Shown: positions 32,983 through 41,437 of the stretch, one piece after another
Position numbering within the stretch: position 1 is the first letter of the stretch
How the letters are laid out: the number at the start of each line of letters is the position of its first letter
Assembly (NCBI GenBank): GCA_043775055.1
Contig: JAYVSU010000130.1
Span: 1-51,013, forward strand
Direction of reading: 5' to 3'
Origin: Aalborgiella sp043775055
Lineage (GTDB): Bacteria > Pseudomonadota > Gammaproteobacteria > Burkholderiales > Burkholderiaceae_C
DNA: 51,013 nt
Translations under genes and position numbers: made by a program
Notes under the pieces: generated by a model
Told to the model about the DNA's origin: nothing
Seen by the model: only the letters and a program-made list of their open reading frames with translations
The model's database searches: none

Positions 32983-33030
32983 ACTATAAATTTAATAGCT
33001 GCTTAGGCAATAAATACGCCATCTACAGGC
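32983..33030 (+). repeat. Dispersed 48-bp repeat, copy 10, between meaB and pccB
   Basis: Plus orientation, starting ACTATAAATTTAATAGC with GCTTAGGCAATAAATACGCC intact and ending ATCTACAGGC; TAG at codon 8. It occupies most of the 72-nt gap, ending over the last codons of the upstream meaB fusion (stop at 33023). Confidence 0.85.
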
Positions 33031-34477
33031 TAATTCTCTCTCTAATTTCGATATTTAACAGGTTTCTAGCTGCTGTAGACGCTGCCACCCGCCCCTCTGA
33101 CACATCTTTGAGCAGCTGGGGCAACAGCGTTTGCACATAAGGGTTTTGCTTGAATTGCAGCTTCAGCCCCGCATCAATTCGCTCCCACATCCACGCCAGC
33201 GACTGCGCTTTGCGCCGCTCTGCCAACTTGCTATTGGCGGTTTGCAGAGTTTTGAATTCATTGACTGCAGCCCAAAAAGTATCCACACCTTGGTTGTTTA
33301 AAGCGCTTAAGGGCAACGCTTTGGGGTGCCAATTCAACTCCGAATAACCACCAAACATACCCAACAGCTGCATCGCGGCGGTGATTTGCAGACGAGCGCG
33401 TTCAGCAGCCAGCGGGTCGATATCCGCTTTGTTGATGAGCACCAAGTCGGCCAACTCCATCACGCCTTTTTTGATGGCTTGCAAATCGTCACCCGCGTTG
33501 GGCAGTTGCATAAGAATGAACATATCAGTCATACCAGCCACCGCCGTCTCAGACTGCCCAACCCCGACGGTTTCCACAATCACAATGTCATACCCCGCCG
33601 CCTCGCACACCAGCATGGCTTCACGGGTTTTTTCGGCCACACCGCCCAGCGTTCCGCTGCTCGGGCTCGGGCGGATGTAGGCACGCTCGTCAACCGAGAG
33701 CCTTTCCATCCGCGTCTTGTCACCCAAAATTGAGCCACCCGAGACGGTGGAAGATGGGTCGATCGTCAGCACGGCGACGCGATGACCGAGTTCAATGAGA
33801 TACAGCCCCAGCGCTTCAATAAAGGTCGATTTGCCCACGCCCGGGACGCCGCTGATGCCCAGGCGCAGCGATTTACCAGTGTGTGGCAGCAGAGCCGTGA
33901 GCAACTCATCCGCCTGCATGCGGTGGTCAGCGCGGGTGGATTCGAGCAGAGTGATGGCTTTGGCGATGGCACGGCGCTGGGCGGATGGATTTTCAATATC
34001 AATAACTTGCGCTGAAGTTACCGTTCGCAGTCCTCTTTCACTTTGAATGTCGCCTTTTTCATCTTGAGCCCAAAGTCTTTCATTTTGAACCCCAACTCTT
34101 TCATCCTGAGCTTGTCGAAGGACGCTCCCTGCTTCGACAAGCTCAGCATGAAAGGAATTGGGCGTAGTCTCAACTGAAGACGATGTAGCTCGATGCTGCC
34201 CGCGCGACTTTGCCAATGCACTCACTCGCTCCCAATCACCAGCAATCAGTGCCTCTTTCTTTGCCCGCGACCAGCCTTTAACCTGCTGTTCAAATGCAAA
34301 TGCCTCGCCTCGCGTGGGGAATTCACCTTGCCAAACTAGTTTGAAAGGTTTGCGTGTCGCGGTATAGCCTACATCGCTCAGCTCATGCTGCTGCAAGCGT
34401 GCTTCTACATTGTCGGTTTGACCGCAATAGTAGGAGTTGTCGGCGCATTGGAGGAGGTAGACGGAATAGTTGCGCAT
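33023..34477 (-). CDS. meaB: Fusion: GIY-YIG nuclease domain + MeaB GTPase chaperone of methylmalonyl-CoA mutase
   Basis: 484 residues from ATG 34475-34477, which overlaps the preceding stop as TAATG; an upstream TTG gives only an 8-residue extension. Residues about 1-85 are a UPF0213-like GIY-YIG domain (YSVYLLQCADNSYYCGQ, FEQQVKGWSRAKKEAL). Residues about 85-155 are a linker built from a palindromic repeat and four heptads. Residues about 157-484 are MeaB: P-loop GISGVPGVGKSTF, TIDPSSTVSGGSILGDKTRM, VETVGVGQSE and LINKAD. MeaB loads and protects cobalamin on the mutase. No ATG, GTG or TTG is available between the domains, so one polypeptide is expected. Confidence 0.88.
   Translation of the reverse strand: MRNYSVYLLQCADNSYYCGQTDNVEARLQQHELSDVGYTATRKPFKLVWQGEFPTRGEAFAFEQQVKGWSRAKKEALIAGDWERVSALAKSRGQHRATSSSVETTPNSFHAELVEAGSVLRQAQDERVGVQNERLWAQDEKGDIQSERGLRTVTSAQVIDIENPSAQRRAIAKAITLLESTRADHRMQADELLTALLPHTGKSLRLGISGVPGVGKSTFIEALGLYLIELGHRVAVLTIDPSSTVSGGSILGDKTRMERLSVDERAYIRPSPSSGTLGGVAEKTREAMLVCEAAGYDIVIVETVGVGQSETAVAGMTDMFILMQLPNAGDDLQAIKKGVMELADLVLINKADIDPLAAERARLQITAAMQLLGMFGGYSELNWHPKALPLSALNNQGVDTFWAAVNEFKTLQTANSKLAERRKAQSLAWMWERIDAGLKLQFKQNPYVQTLLPQLLKDVSEGRVAASTAARNLLNIEIRERISL
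34025..34108 (-). repeat. Four 21-bp tandem units in the fusion linker
   Basis: Units at 34088-34108, 34067-34087, 34046-34066 and 34025-34045, each ending on the plus strand in TTCA(N)2-3TG-like sequence. They encode heptads QDERVGV, QNERLWA, QDEKGDI and QSERGLR. The first unit overlaps the end of the palindromic element, from which the array appears to have grown. Confidence 0.85.
34103..34155. repeat. Palindromic CTTCGACAAGCTCAG repeat, copy A, inside the fusion linker
   Basis: Perfect 15-bp inverted arms CTGAGCTTGTCGAAG (34106-34120) and CTTCGACAAGCTCAG (34132-34146) with an 11-nt loop, followed by ATGAAAGGA. This core is a known-looking REP-type element of many proteobacterial genomes; in frame it gives the residues ELVEAGSVLRQAQDER. 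Confidence 0.85.
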
Positions 34478-34974
34478 TACATCTGAGTCACTTTTGGCCA
34501 AGTTGCAGGATCTCTTGAAAAATCTTTTTCCAATTCTCGTAATTCTTGAAAACTTGTACTATTAGACTTAATTTCTAACCACGCCTTTTCAAATGCAGGA
34601 AGTTTTAAATTGTCACGAATGCCATCACTCCAACTTTTCCAAACTTTTGCTCCAATACGATCGCTAGCTCGTAATCCAACCTGTTCATTACTTAAATCAA
34701 TATAACGAAACAATTCATCAAAAGCTGCAGCATATTCAATAGGGCTTAGGCCATATCCAAGCAGGGCTTTAGTCGGAATTCGACTTACTAGGTCACGGTA
34801 CTCTTTTGCCAAACTATCTTCAAACTGCAGTTGAGCAATGTTTTTTGTTAAACGCAGTTGCCACCAAACAAAGCCAAGGCCTGTTGTAGAAATTAACGCC
34901 GCTATTGCTGAAATCCACTCAGGTGTCTTCTCGCAAAACGATTTCCAAAGAAAATCACAAATTTCAAATGTCAT
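34477..34974 (-). CDS. Membrane-anchored protein of unknown function in the mutase-meaB gap
   Basis: 165 residues. One hydrophobic segment at about 19-40 (ISAIAALISTTGLGFVWWQL), then a soluble helical part with several Leu/Phe/Trp and acidic residues. I recall similar short membrane proteins of the DUF4760-like kind but cannot assign it. Its DNA is visibly more AT-rich than the surrounding operon. It ends with TAATG overlap into the GIY-YIG-MeaB gene and starts just after copy B of the palindromic repeat, so it probably entered together with the GIY-YIG segment. Confidence 0.7.
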   Translation of the reverse strand: MTFEICDFLWKSFCEKTPEWISAIAALISTTGLGFVWWQLRLTKNIAQLQFEDSLAKEYRDLVSRIPTKALLGYGLSPIEYAAAFDELFRYIDLSNEQVGLRASDRIGAKVWKSWSDGIRDNLKLPAFEKAWLEIKSNSTSFQELRELEKDFSRDPATWPKVTQM

Positions 34975-34993
34975 AATTTCTTTTCCTGGAATC

Positions 34994-35018
34994 CTTCGAC
35001 AAGCTCAGGATGAAAGGA
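34994..35018 (+). repeat. CTTCGACAAGCTCAG repeat, copy B
   Basis: One arm (34994-35008) plus GATGAAAGGA, matching the right arm and flank of copy A in the same orientation over about 24 nt. It lies in the 61-nt gap between the hypothetical gene and the mutase gene. Copies A and B bracket the hypothetical gene and the GIY-YIG domain. Confidence 0.85.
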
Positions 35019-35035
35019 GTTTGGGGTTAGAGAAT

Positions 35036-37240
35036 TCACCCCAAAGCCTTCTCAATCTGCAACAAAACATCCCGCGCACTCACCGGAATCGGCGTTCCTG
35101 GGCCGTAGATGCCCTTGACGCCGGCTTCGTACAGCATGTCGTAGTCTTGGCGCGGAATCACGCCACCTACGAAGACGATGATGTCGTCCGCGCCCTGTTT
35201 GCGCAGCTCGGCGATGATGGCGGGGACCAAGGTTTTGTGACCGGCGGCGAGTGTGGACACGCCGACAGCGTGAACGTCGTTCTCAATCGCTTGGCGGGCG
35301 CATTCTTCGGGGGTTTGGAACAGCGGGCCCATGTCGACGTCAAAACCTAAGTCGGCAAAGGCGGTGGCCACCACTTTTGCGCCACGGTCGTGGCCGTCTT
35401 GGCCTAGTTTGGAGATCATCACACGCGGACGGCGGCCTTGTTTGTCGGCAAAGGTGGCGATGTCGGCTTTGAGTTGGTTCCAGTATTCCATGGTGTCACC
35501 TTCGTTGGATGCGGTGCCGTCGGCGTTTTGTCCATAAGCTGCCGCGTAGACACCCTGCACTTTTTGTGGATCAGCACGGTGGCGGCCATAGACTTGCTCT
35601 AAAGCGTCGCTCACCTCACCGACCGTAGCCCGCAAGCGCATGGCTTTGATGGTTAAATCTAGCAAGTTGCCTGCACTGCTCGCGGTGCTTCCATGACTCT
35701 CTTTTGCTGCGTTTGTGATAGCGGTCAAGGCAGCATTTACGCCGGCTATATCACGTTTACCCTTAATTTCATTCAATCTAGCAATCTGCCCATCGCGCAC
35801 GGTGACGTTGTCAATCTCGCGGGTCTCTAAAGCGTCTTCGGTTTTGAGTTTGTATTTATTTATGCCAACGATGACGTCTTTGCCGCTGTCGATGCGGGCT
35901 TGCTTTTCAGCCGCTGCTGCTTCGATTTTCAGCTTGGCCCAGCCGCTATCCACCGCTTTAACCATGCCGCCCATGGCTTCGACTTCTTCAATGATGGCCC
36001 AGGCTTTTTCAGCCATCTCGTTGGTGAGAGACTCCATCATGTAGCTGCCCGCCCAGGGGTCAATCACACTGGTGATGTGCGTTTCTTCTTGGATGATGAG
36101 CTGCGTGTTGCGCGCAATACGGGAGCTGAATTCAGTCGGCAAGGCAATCGCCTCGTCAAAACTGTTGGTGTGCAAGGACTGCGTGCCGCCAAACACAGCC
36201 GCCATCGCCTCCACCGTGGTGCGCACGACGTTGTTGTACGGGTCTTGCTCGGTCAAGCTCCAGCCGCTGGTTTGGCAGTGGGTGCGCAGCATGAGCGATT
36301 TGGGCGATTTGGCGTCGAACCCTTTCATGATGCGGCACCACAGTAGGCGGGCGGCACGCATCTTGGCAACTTCTAGATAGAAGTTCATGCCAATCGCCCA
36401 GAAAAAGCTCAGTCGGCCGGCAAAACCATCAACATCCATGCCTTTATTGATAGCAGTTTTAACATATTCTTTGCCGTCTGCAAGGGTAAAAGCCAATTCC
36501 AGCGCTTGGTTCGCACCCGCTTCTTGCATGTGGTAGCCGCTGATGGAAATCGAGTTGAACTTGGGCATGTGCTGCGCCGTGTACTCAATGATGTCGCCAA
36601 TGATGCGCATGGACGGCGCTGGGCCGTAGATGTAAGTGTTGCGCACCATGAACTCTTTCAGAATGTCGTTCTGAATCGTGCCGCTCAACTTGTCCTGGGA
36701 TACGCCCTGCTCCTCGGCCGCCACCACATAGCCGGCCAGCACTGGCAGCACGGCGCCGTTCATGGTCATAGATACAGACACTTTGTCCAGTGGAATCTGG
36801 TCAAACAGGATTTTCATGTCCTCTACAGAATCGATAGCAACACCCGCTTTGCCCACGTCACCTGTGACGCGGGGGTGGTCGCTGTCGTAGCCACGGTGCG
36901 TAGCCAAGTCAAACGCGACCGACACGCCCTGCCCGCCTGCCGCCAAGGCTTTGCGGTAGAAAGCGTTGGACTCTTCAGCGGTAGAAAACCCCGCGTATTG
37001 GCGAATTGTCCACGGGCGCACCGCATACATGGTGGCTTGCGGGCCGCGCACGTAGGGCTCAAAACCGGGCAAAGTGTTGGTGTACGGCAAGTCCTTGGTG
37101 TCTTCCGCCGTGTAGAGCGGTTTAACGGCGATACCGTCTGGCGTGTGCCAGTTCAGCGCAGCGACGTCGCCATTGGGTGCGGATTTGGCAGCGGCTTTGT
37201 GCCAATCGGCTAGGTTTGCGGGTTTGAATTCTGAGGTCAT
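35036..37240 (-). CDS. scpA: Methylmalonyl-CoA mutase
   Basis: 734 residues, a single-chain (catalytic plus B12-binding) mutase. The catalytic barrel has RPWTIRQYAGFSTAEESNAF, VSVAFDLATHRGYDSDHP and WSLTEQDPYNNVVRTTVEAM. The C-terminal cobalamin domain shows KLGQDGHDRGAKVV (base-off DxHxxG), GVSTLAAGHKTLV and FVGGVIPRQDY. It interconverts (R)-methylmalonyl-CoA and succinyl-CoA. First gene of the minus-strand propionate operon, divergent from a GntR regulator. A stretch near residues 496-511 resembles the 48-bp repeat in antisense (35706-35753). Confidence 0.95.
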   Translation of the reverse strand: MTSEFKPANLADWHKAAAKSAPNGDVAALNWHTPDGIAVKPLYTAEDTKDLPYTNTLPGFEPYVRGPQATMYAVRPWTIRQYAGFSTAEESNAFYRKALAAGGQGVSVAFDLATHRGYDSDHPRVTGDVGKAGVAIDSVEDMKILFDQIPLDKVSVSMTMNGAVLPVLAGYVVAAEEQGVSQDKLSGTIQNDILKEFMVRNTYIYGPAPSMRIIGDIIEYTAQHMPKFNSISISGYHMQEAGANQALELAFTLADGKEYVKTAINKGMDVDGFAGRLSFFWAIGMNFYLEVAKMRAARLLWCRIMKGFDAKSPKSLMLRTHCQTSGWSLTEQDPYNNVVRTTVEAMAAVFGGTQSLHTNSFDEAIALPTEFSSRIARNTQLIIQEETHITSVIDPWAGSYMMESLTNEMAEKAWAIIEEVEAMGGMVKAVDSGWAKLKIEAAAAEKQARIDSGKDVIVGINKYKLKTEDALETREIDNVTVRDGQIARLNEIKGKRDIAGVNAALTAITNAAKESHGSTASSAGNLLDLTIKAMRLRATVGEVSDALEQVYGRHRADPQKVQGVYAAAYGQNADGTASNEGDTMEYWNQLKADIATFADKQGRRPRVMISKLGQDGHDRGAKVVATAFADLGFDVDMGPLFQTPEECARQAIENDVHAVGVSTLAAGHKTLVPAIIAELRKQGADDIIVFVGGVIPRQDYDMLYEAGVKGIYGPGTPIPVSARDVLLQIEKALG
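35706..35753 (+). repeat. Possible, degenerate copy of the 48-bp repeat, antisense in the mutase gene
   Basis: On the plus strand TTTACGCCGGCTATATC aligns with the consensus right half and ATAGCG with the left, about 30 of 48 positions by hand count. The encoded mutase sequence (IAGVNAALTAITNAA) aligns without a gap to what I remember of the family, so this may be chance. Confidence 0.3.
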
Positions 37241-37303
37241 ATGTGTTTCCTAACCGTATCTTAAGCAGATAAATGCAATTTTGAGGCAAATTTGTAGCTT
37301 TGT

Positions 37304-37321
37304 AATTCATAATTATAAATT
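37304..37321. promoter_or_regulatory. Candidate GntR operator between mutase operon and regulator
   Basis: AATTCATAATTATAAATT is an 18-bp palindrome with one mismatched pair, 23 nt upstream of the gntR start and 63 nt upstream of the mutase start. Divergent placement suits a site controlling both genes. Confidence 0.45.
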
Positions 37322-37344
37322 CAAAACCCTGCTAGAATTCTTAC

Positions 37345-38013
37345 ATGAACGCAGCGATTTCACCTGACCGCCTGAAACCCGTTTCTCTGCATGAAGAGGT
37401 TGCCGAACTGCTGCGTCAACGCATATTCAAACGTACCCCGGATGATTTAGAGCCCGGTAGCTGGATTGACGAGCTTAAATTGGCCGAGGAATACGGCATC
37501 AGCCGGACCCCCCTGCGCGAAGCGCTCAAAGTGCTGGCGACCGAAGGCTTGGTCACCATGAAAGTGCGGCGCGGCGCTTATGTGACTGAGGTGTCCGAGC
37601 AGGATTTGACCGATGTCTACCACCTGCTCAGCCTATTGGAAAGCGATGCTGCTGGTGTGGTGGCGAGCAATGCCACCGAGGCACAGTTGCATGAATTGAC
37701 TGCTTTGCATGCCGCACTAGAAGCAGCCATCAAAACGCAACCAGTTGATACAGAACAGTTTTTCTCCATCAACGAGCAGTTTCATATTCGCCTGCTGGCC
37801 ATCGCCAACAACCGCTGGCGTGACCAGATGGTGGCCGATTTGCGCAAAGTCATGAAGCTGAACCGCCACAACTCCCTGCTCAAAGAAGGCCGCATTGCCG
37901 AATCACTCGCCGAGCATCGCGTCATCATGGCGGCATTGACAGCGCGCGATGCAACGGCGACTGTGCGTGCCATGCAAGCGCATTTCAGGAACGGTTTGGA
38001 AGCGGCTAGCTAA
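37345..38013 (+). CDS. GntR-family (FadR/FCD) regulator of the propionate operon
   Basis: 222 residues. Winged helix at about 15-85 (KLAEEYGISRTPLREALKVLATEGLV, RRGAYVTEVS) and a C-terminal all-helical FCD ligand domain at about 90-215 with metal-type His/Asp positions (FFSINEQFHIRLL, SLAEHRVIMAAL). Divergent from methylmalonyl-CoA mutase with 104 nt between, so it most likely controls that operon. Ligand unknown, possibly a short acyl-CoA or carboxylate. Confidence 0.9.
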   Translation: MNAAISPDRLKPVSLHEEVAELLRQRIFKRTPDDLEPGSWIDELKLAEEYGISRTPLREALKVLATEGLVTMKVRRGAYVTEVSEQDLTDVYHLLSLLESDAAGVVASNATEAQLHELTALHAALEAAIKTQPVDTEQFFSINEQFHIRLLAIANNRWRDQMVADLRKVMKLNRHNSLLKEGRIAESLAEHRVIMAALTARDATATVRAMQAHFRNGLEAAS

Positions 38014-38032
38014 CCCATTTGGAGCAATATTT

Positions 38033-38080
38033 ACTATGTATTTAATAGCAAACTATTGAATAAATACGCCGGCTACAGCC
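38033..38080 (+). repeat. Dispersed 48-bp repeat, copy 11
   Basis: Plus orientation, starting ACTATGTATTTAATAGC; perfect right half AATAAATACGCCGGCTACAG; TGA at codon 9 of the TPAT frame. Lies in the 123-nt gap between gntR and the MAPEG gene, 57 nt before the latter. Confidence 0.85.
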
Positions 38081-38136
38081 TAAAAATGCACTTAAATTGA
38101 TTTTTTGACTCAATTTAGACAAAATTTGGAGATCAC

Positions 38137-38547
38137 ATGAACTTGACGACCATCGCGCTTTTGGGTTTTATTGGTTGGACGCTGCTTTTGATCATTTCCG
38201 TCGAACTGGCACGGGTCTATTTGGTACTCGCCACCGGTCGCAAGGTCACCCAGTTCAACCCAGACGGCGCAGACATTTCCCCCTTCATGCACCGCTTAAG
38301 CCGCGCCCACGCCAATTGCGTCGAGAACTTCCCCATCTTTGGCGGCTTGCTGATTTTGGCGATTTTGACGAATCAAACCCACCTCACCAACCCGCTGGCG
38401 CTCTACTTTTTGGGTGCCCGCCTAGCGCAGTCCATCACTCACCTCCTCTCAAGCCGCGCATTGGCCGTCAACATTCGGTTCGTGTTTTTTGTCGTCCAAT
38501 TGGTGATTGGTGCGTATTGGGTAGTGAGTTTTTTTGCGACGGTTTAG
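38137..38547 (+). CDS. MAPEG-family membrane protein
   Basis: 136 residues with about four membrane helices. The N-terminal LLGFIGWTLLLIISVELAR and the family-typical HRLSRAHANCVENFPIFGGLLILA (with the conserved Arg-Ala-x-x-Asn-x-x-Glu region) mark the MAPEG fold. Bacterial members are glutathione-transferase-like or of unknown activity. Good ribosome-binding site (TTGGAGAT). Plus-strand gene, 39 nt before the next transporter gene. Confidence 0.88.
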   Translation: MNLTTIALLGFIGWTLLLIISVELARVYLVLATGRKVTQFNPDGADISPFMHRLSRAHANCVENFPIFGGLLILAILTNQTHLTNPLALYFLGARLAQSITHLLSSRALAVNIRFVFFVVQLVIGAYWVVSFFATV

Positions 38548-38585
38548 GTTAGATTACTATTCATTTCCCTGTTTCTGGATTTTTC

Positions 38586-39248
38586 ATGCCCCTCAACACC
38601 TGGCTCCTCTACGTCGCTGCTGTTTTTGTCCTGTGCGCCACGCCCGGCCCGGCGGTGCTGATGAGTGTGACGAACGGGGTGAACCATGGGGTTAAGCGGG
38701 CGTTTTATGCGGCGCTGGGGTCTATCACCGCAGTGGTGATCATCATGGCTTGCTCGGCGCTGGGCGTGGGGGCGGCCATGGCAGCTTCTGAGACCTTGTT
38801 CAACGCTATTAAGTGGTTTGGCGTGGCTTATTTGTTCTACATCGGGGTGATGACGCTGCGCTCGACCACGTCGAGTTTTAAGTTGCCGGCTGATACTTCT
38901 GAGGGGCAGACGGCTCAAAAAGTGCCATCTATCAGCTTTTTGAGTCTTTACACCAAAGGCTTTTTGGTCGGTATCAGCAACCCCAAGGCTTTGCTGTTTT
39001 TCACCGCATTTTTCCCGCAATTTCTTAACCCAGCTGAACCCCAGCTGCTGCAGTTTGCAATTTTGGGCAGCACATTTGTGTTTTTTGAGCTTGCAGGCTT
39101 GATGTTTTACGCCACGTTTGCCTCCCGCCTCGCCCCATGGCTGCGCACCGAAGGCCGTGCCAAGGCGTTTAACCGCGTCTCTGGCGTCACTTTTATCTGC
39201 GCCAGTTTGTTATTGGCGACGGTTAAACGAGCGGTAAAAGAGGCTTAA
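38586..39248 (+). CDS. LysE/RhtB-family exporter
   Basis: 220 residues, about six membrane segments. The N-terminal WLLYVAAVFVLCATPGPAVLMSV carries the PGP motif of the family. Exports amino acids such as threonine, homoserine or leucine in studied relatives; substrate here unknown. Convergent with the EamA gene downstream. Confidence 0.9.
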   Translation: MPLNTWLLYVAAVFVLCATPGPAVLMSVTNGVNHGVKRAFYAALGSITAVVIIMACSALGVGAAMAASETLFNAIKWFGVAYLFYIGVMTLRSTTSSFKLPADTSEGQTAQKVPSISFLSLYTKGFLVGISNPKALLFFTAFFPQFLNPAEPQLLQFAILGSTFVFFELAGLMFYATFASRLAPWLRTEGRAKAFNRVSGVTFICASLLLATVKRAVKEA

Positions 39249-39268
39249 AAACCTGCTTTTTGCAGCTG

Positions 39269-40174
39269 TTAAGACTTGGCCTGCCGCGACACCAAAAACA
39301 CACCCGGCAAAATCAACAAAGCACCCACCAGATGGTGCCAGCCGGGTGATTCGCCCAAAAAGGCCCAGGTCATGAATGCGGCATAGAGCGGCCCTAGGTA
39401 CAGGGCGACGGCTGTGCGGCTGGCACCGAGTATTTTTTGCGCCCAGCCATAGATCCAATAGGCACCCAAACCGGGCACCAAACCCGCGATGACGATGAGC
39501 CAAAACGCATCTGCGCCCCACACAGTCAAACCCGGTTGAAACAGTTCCCACACTGAAAAAGGCAACAGACTGACGACACCACCCAAACAAATCGCCGCCA
39601 ATCGCGCCGTGGCACTCAAGGGGCTGGGCCATTTCTTTTGCAGCAGCGCATAGCCTGCCCAAGAGATGGTGGCGGCGACTATCCACAAGTCACCGACGAC
39701 GAATTGCACGCTGGACAGCGCTGCCCATTGGCCCTTCACCACCACATGCACCACGCCCAGCAAAGCCAGGCAAACGCCAACTATTTGACGCTTGTTGATG
39801 GACTCCTTCAACAACCATACTGAGCCGAGGCTAATCAGTACGGGTGATGCGGCGTAGATCAAGGCGATGTTCATGGCCTGCGTGGAGCGCGCCCCTTGGT
39901 AGACCCAGGCACCGCAAATCAACATGCCCAAAGCGCCCAAAATCAGGTATTGCCACCACGTTTTGACAATGTTGGCGCGCTGTGTCCACAGTTCGCCTCT
40001 AGCCATAACCACCAAAACAAGCGCTGCCAAAGCCCAGCGCCCAAGCGCCAATAGATGCGGGCCAATGATGCCCGGCGCTTTGCGGGCAACGATGTAATTG
40101 ACCGTCCACAGCGCGGGAACGACCCACAACAAGATCAGGGCTTGGCTGGTTTGTTTTTGTGTTGAATCTGGCAT
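39269..40174 (-). CDS. EamA-family (DMT) transporter
   Basis: 301 residues, about ten membrane helices arranged as two EamA repeats (about 5-140 and 150-290); IYAASPVLISLGSVWLLKE and ALYLGPLYAAFMTWAFLGE are the matching repeat signatures. Metabolite or drug exporter of unknown substrate. Preceded by repeat copy 12. Confidence 0.9.
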   Translation of the reverse strand: MPDSTQKQTSQALILLWVVPALWTVNYIVARKAPGIIGPHLLALGRWALAALVLVVMARGELWTQRANIVKTWWQYLILGALGMLICGAWVYQGARSTQAMNIALIYAASPVLISLGSVWLLKESINKRQIVGVCLALLGVVHVVVKGQWAALSSVQFVVGDLWIVAATISWAGYALLQKKWPSPLSATARLAAICLGGVVSLLPFSVWELFQPGLTVWGADAFWLIVIAGLVPGLGAYWIYGWAQKILGASRTAVALYLGPLYAAFMTWAFLGESPGWHHLVGALLILPGVFLVSRQAKS

Positions 40175-40183
40175 GAATGTAAT

Positions 40184-40246
40184 GCTGTAAATTTAATAGC
40201 TATGAATTTAATAGCTGTTTAGGCAGTAAATACACTGGCTACAAGC
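40184..40246 (+). repeat. Dispersed 48-bp repeat, copy 12, with a 15-bp head duplication
   Basis: The 48-bp unit is 40199-40246 (plus orientation), starting GCTATGAATTTAATAGC and ending ACACTGGCTACAAGC, TAG at codon 8. It is preceded by a second head, GCTGTAAATTTAATA (40184-40198), i.e. exactly 15 nt more. Lies between the EamA gene and dusA. Confidence 0.8.
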
Positions 40247-40288
40247 ATTTTTTGTTGGGAAATTGCCATTTAATTGTTTTAAACCACT

Positions 40289-41308
40289 TCAAATCGTCTG
40301 AAACAGGTCTTTCTGCGCCAACGCCATCACGGCCGCCGGTGCAAGGTCGCGCAGTTTGTGGTCGCTCCAGACCTGCCGCCAGCGTCGCGAACCGGCCAAA
40401 CCGTGCCGCAAACCCAGCATGTGCCGTGCAATCGGCGCCCAGTGCGTGCCGTGAGCCGCTTGCTCACGTTCCATATAGCTGACCATGTGGGCTTCGATTG
40501 ACTCGCGGGTGTTCAAGGAAGCATCTGCGCCAAAAAATGTCGTATCCCACGAAGCGAGCATCCACGGGTTGTGATAAGCCTCACGCCCCACCATCACGCC
40601 GTCTAGAGCCGTTAATTGCTCTGCAATTTGCACATTTTCCGTCAAACCGCCGTTGATGACGATGTTTAAGTGCGGGAAATCAGCTTTGAGTTGATGGACA
40701 ATTTCATAACGCAGCGGCGGAATATCGCGATTTTCTTTGGGCGACAGGCCTTTGAGCCAGGCGTTGCGGGCATGGACGATGAAGGTTTGACAGCCCGCAT
40801 CAGCCACCTTGCCGACAAAATCGCGCACAAAGCCGTAGCTTTCTGGCGTGTCTTCGGTTTTGTTGATGCCGATGCGGTGTTTGACGGTGATGGGGGTTTT
40901 CTCAACATCGTGCACCGCATCCAGCATGGCTTTAACGCAATCGGCCACCAAGTCAGGCTCGGCCATCAAACACGCACCAAAAGCGCCTTTTTGCACCCGC
41001 TCACTCGGGCAGCCGCAGTTGATATTGACCTCGTCATAGCCCCACTCTTCTGCCACGCGTGCGGCAATCGCCAATTTGTCTGGCTCGCTGCCGCCCAGTT
41101 GTAGCGCCAGCGGATGCTCCTCCGCGTTGTAGCGCAAATGTCGCGGCACGTCACCGTGCACGACGGCACCGGCGTTGATCATCTCAGTGTAGAGCAGCGT
41201 GTTTTTGGTCAGCAAGCGGTGAAAGTAGCGGCAATGGCGGTCTGTCCACTCCATCATGGGGGCGACGGATAATTTGCGGCTCTCTGAAAAGCTATAAGGT
41301 GGGGTCAT
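40289..41308 (-). CDS. dusA: tRNA-dihydrouridine(20/20a) synthase
   Basis: 339 residues. FMN enzyme reducing U20/U20a in tRNA. N-terminal SVAPMMEWTDRHCRYFHRLL, NINCGCPSERVQKGAFGACLM containing the catalytic Cys, and VINGGLTENVQIAEQL with GREAYHNPWML for FMN phosphate binding. The family-specific EMINAGAVVHGD points to DusA rather than DusB/C. Monocistronic; divergent from the kdpD-like gene. Confidence 0.95.
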   Translation of the reverse strand: MTPPYSFSESRKLSVAPMMEWTDRHCRYFHRLLTKNTLLYTEMINAGAVVHGDVPRHLRYNAEEHPLALQLGGSEPDKLAIAARVAEEWGYDEVNINCGCPSERVQKGAFGACLMAEPDLVADCVKAMLDAVHDVEKTPITVKHRIGINKTEDTPESYGFVRDFVGKVADAGCQTFIVHARNAWLKGLSPKENRDIPPLRYEIVHQLKADFPHLNIVINGGLTENVQIAEQLTALDGVMVGREAYHNPWMLASWDTTFFGADASLNTRESIEAHMVSYMEREQAAHGTHWAPIARHMLGLRHGLAGSRRWRQVWSDHKLRDLAPAAVMALAQKDLFQTI

Positions 41309-41437
41309 GTCAAGAATGGCGTCATTTTTATGCTTTTAGAGAAGCTTGATTATAGAAACCATTCCCCAACCTTGGACTAACCGATTCTTTTCAACGTCCT
41401 AATGCAATCCTGATACGAGCAGTGGTACGCTGAAGCC

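Noticed and set aside
34018..34221. Alternative 67-codon frame through the palindromic repeat and heptads
   Set aside because: The tandem units are open in two frames; only the long one joins two intact domains.
36506..37213. 235-codon plus-strand frame opposite methylmalonyl-CoA mutase
   Set aside because: Antisense shadow of a highly conserved enzyme.
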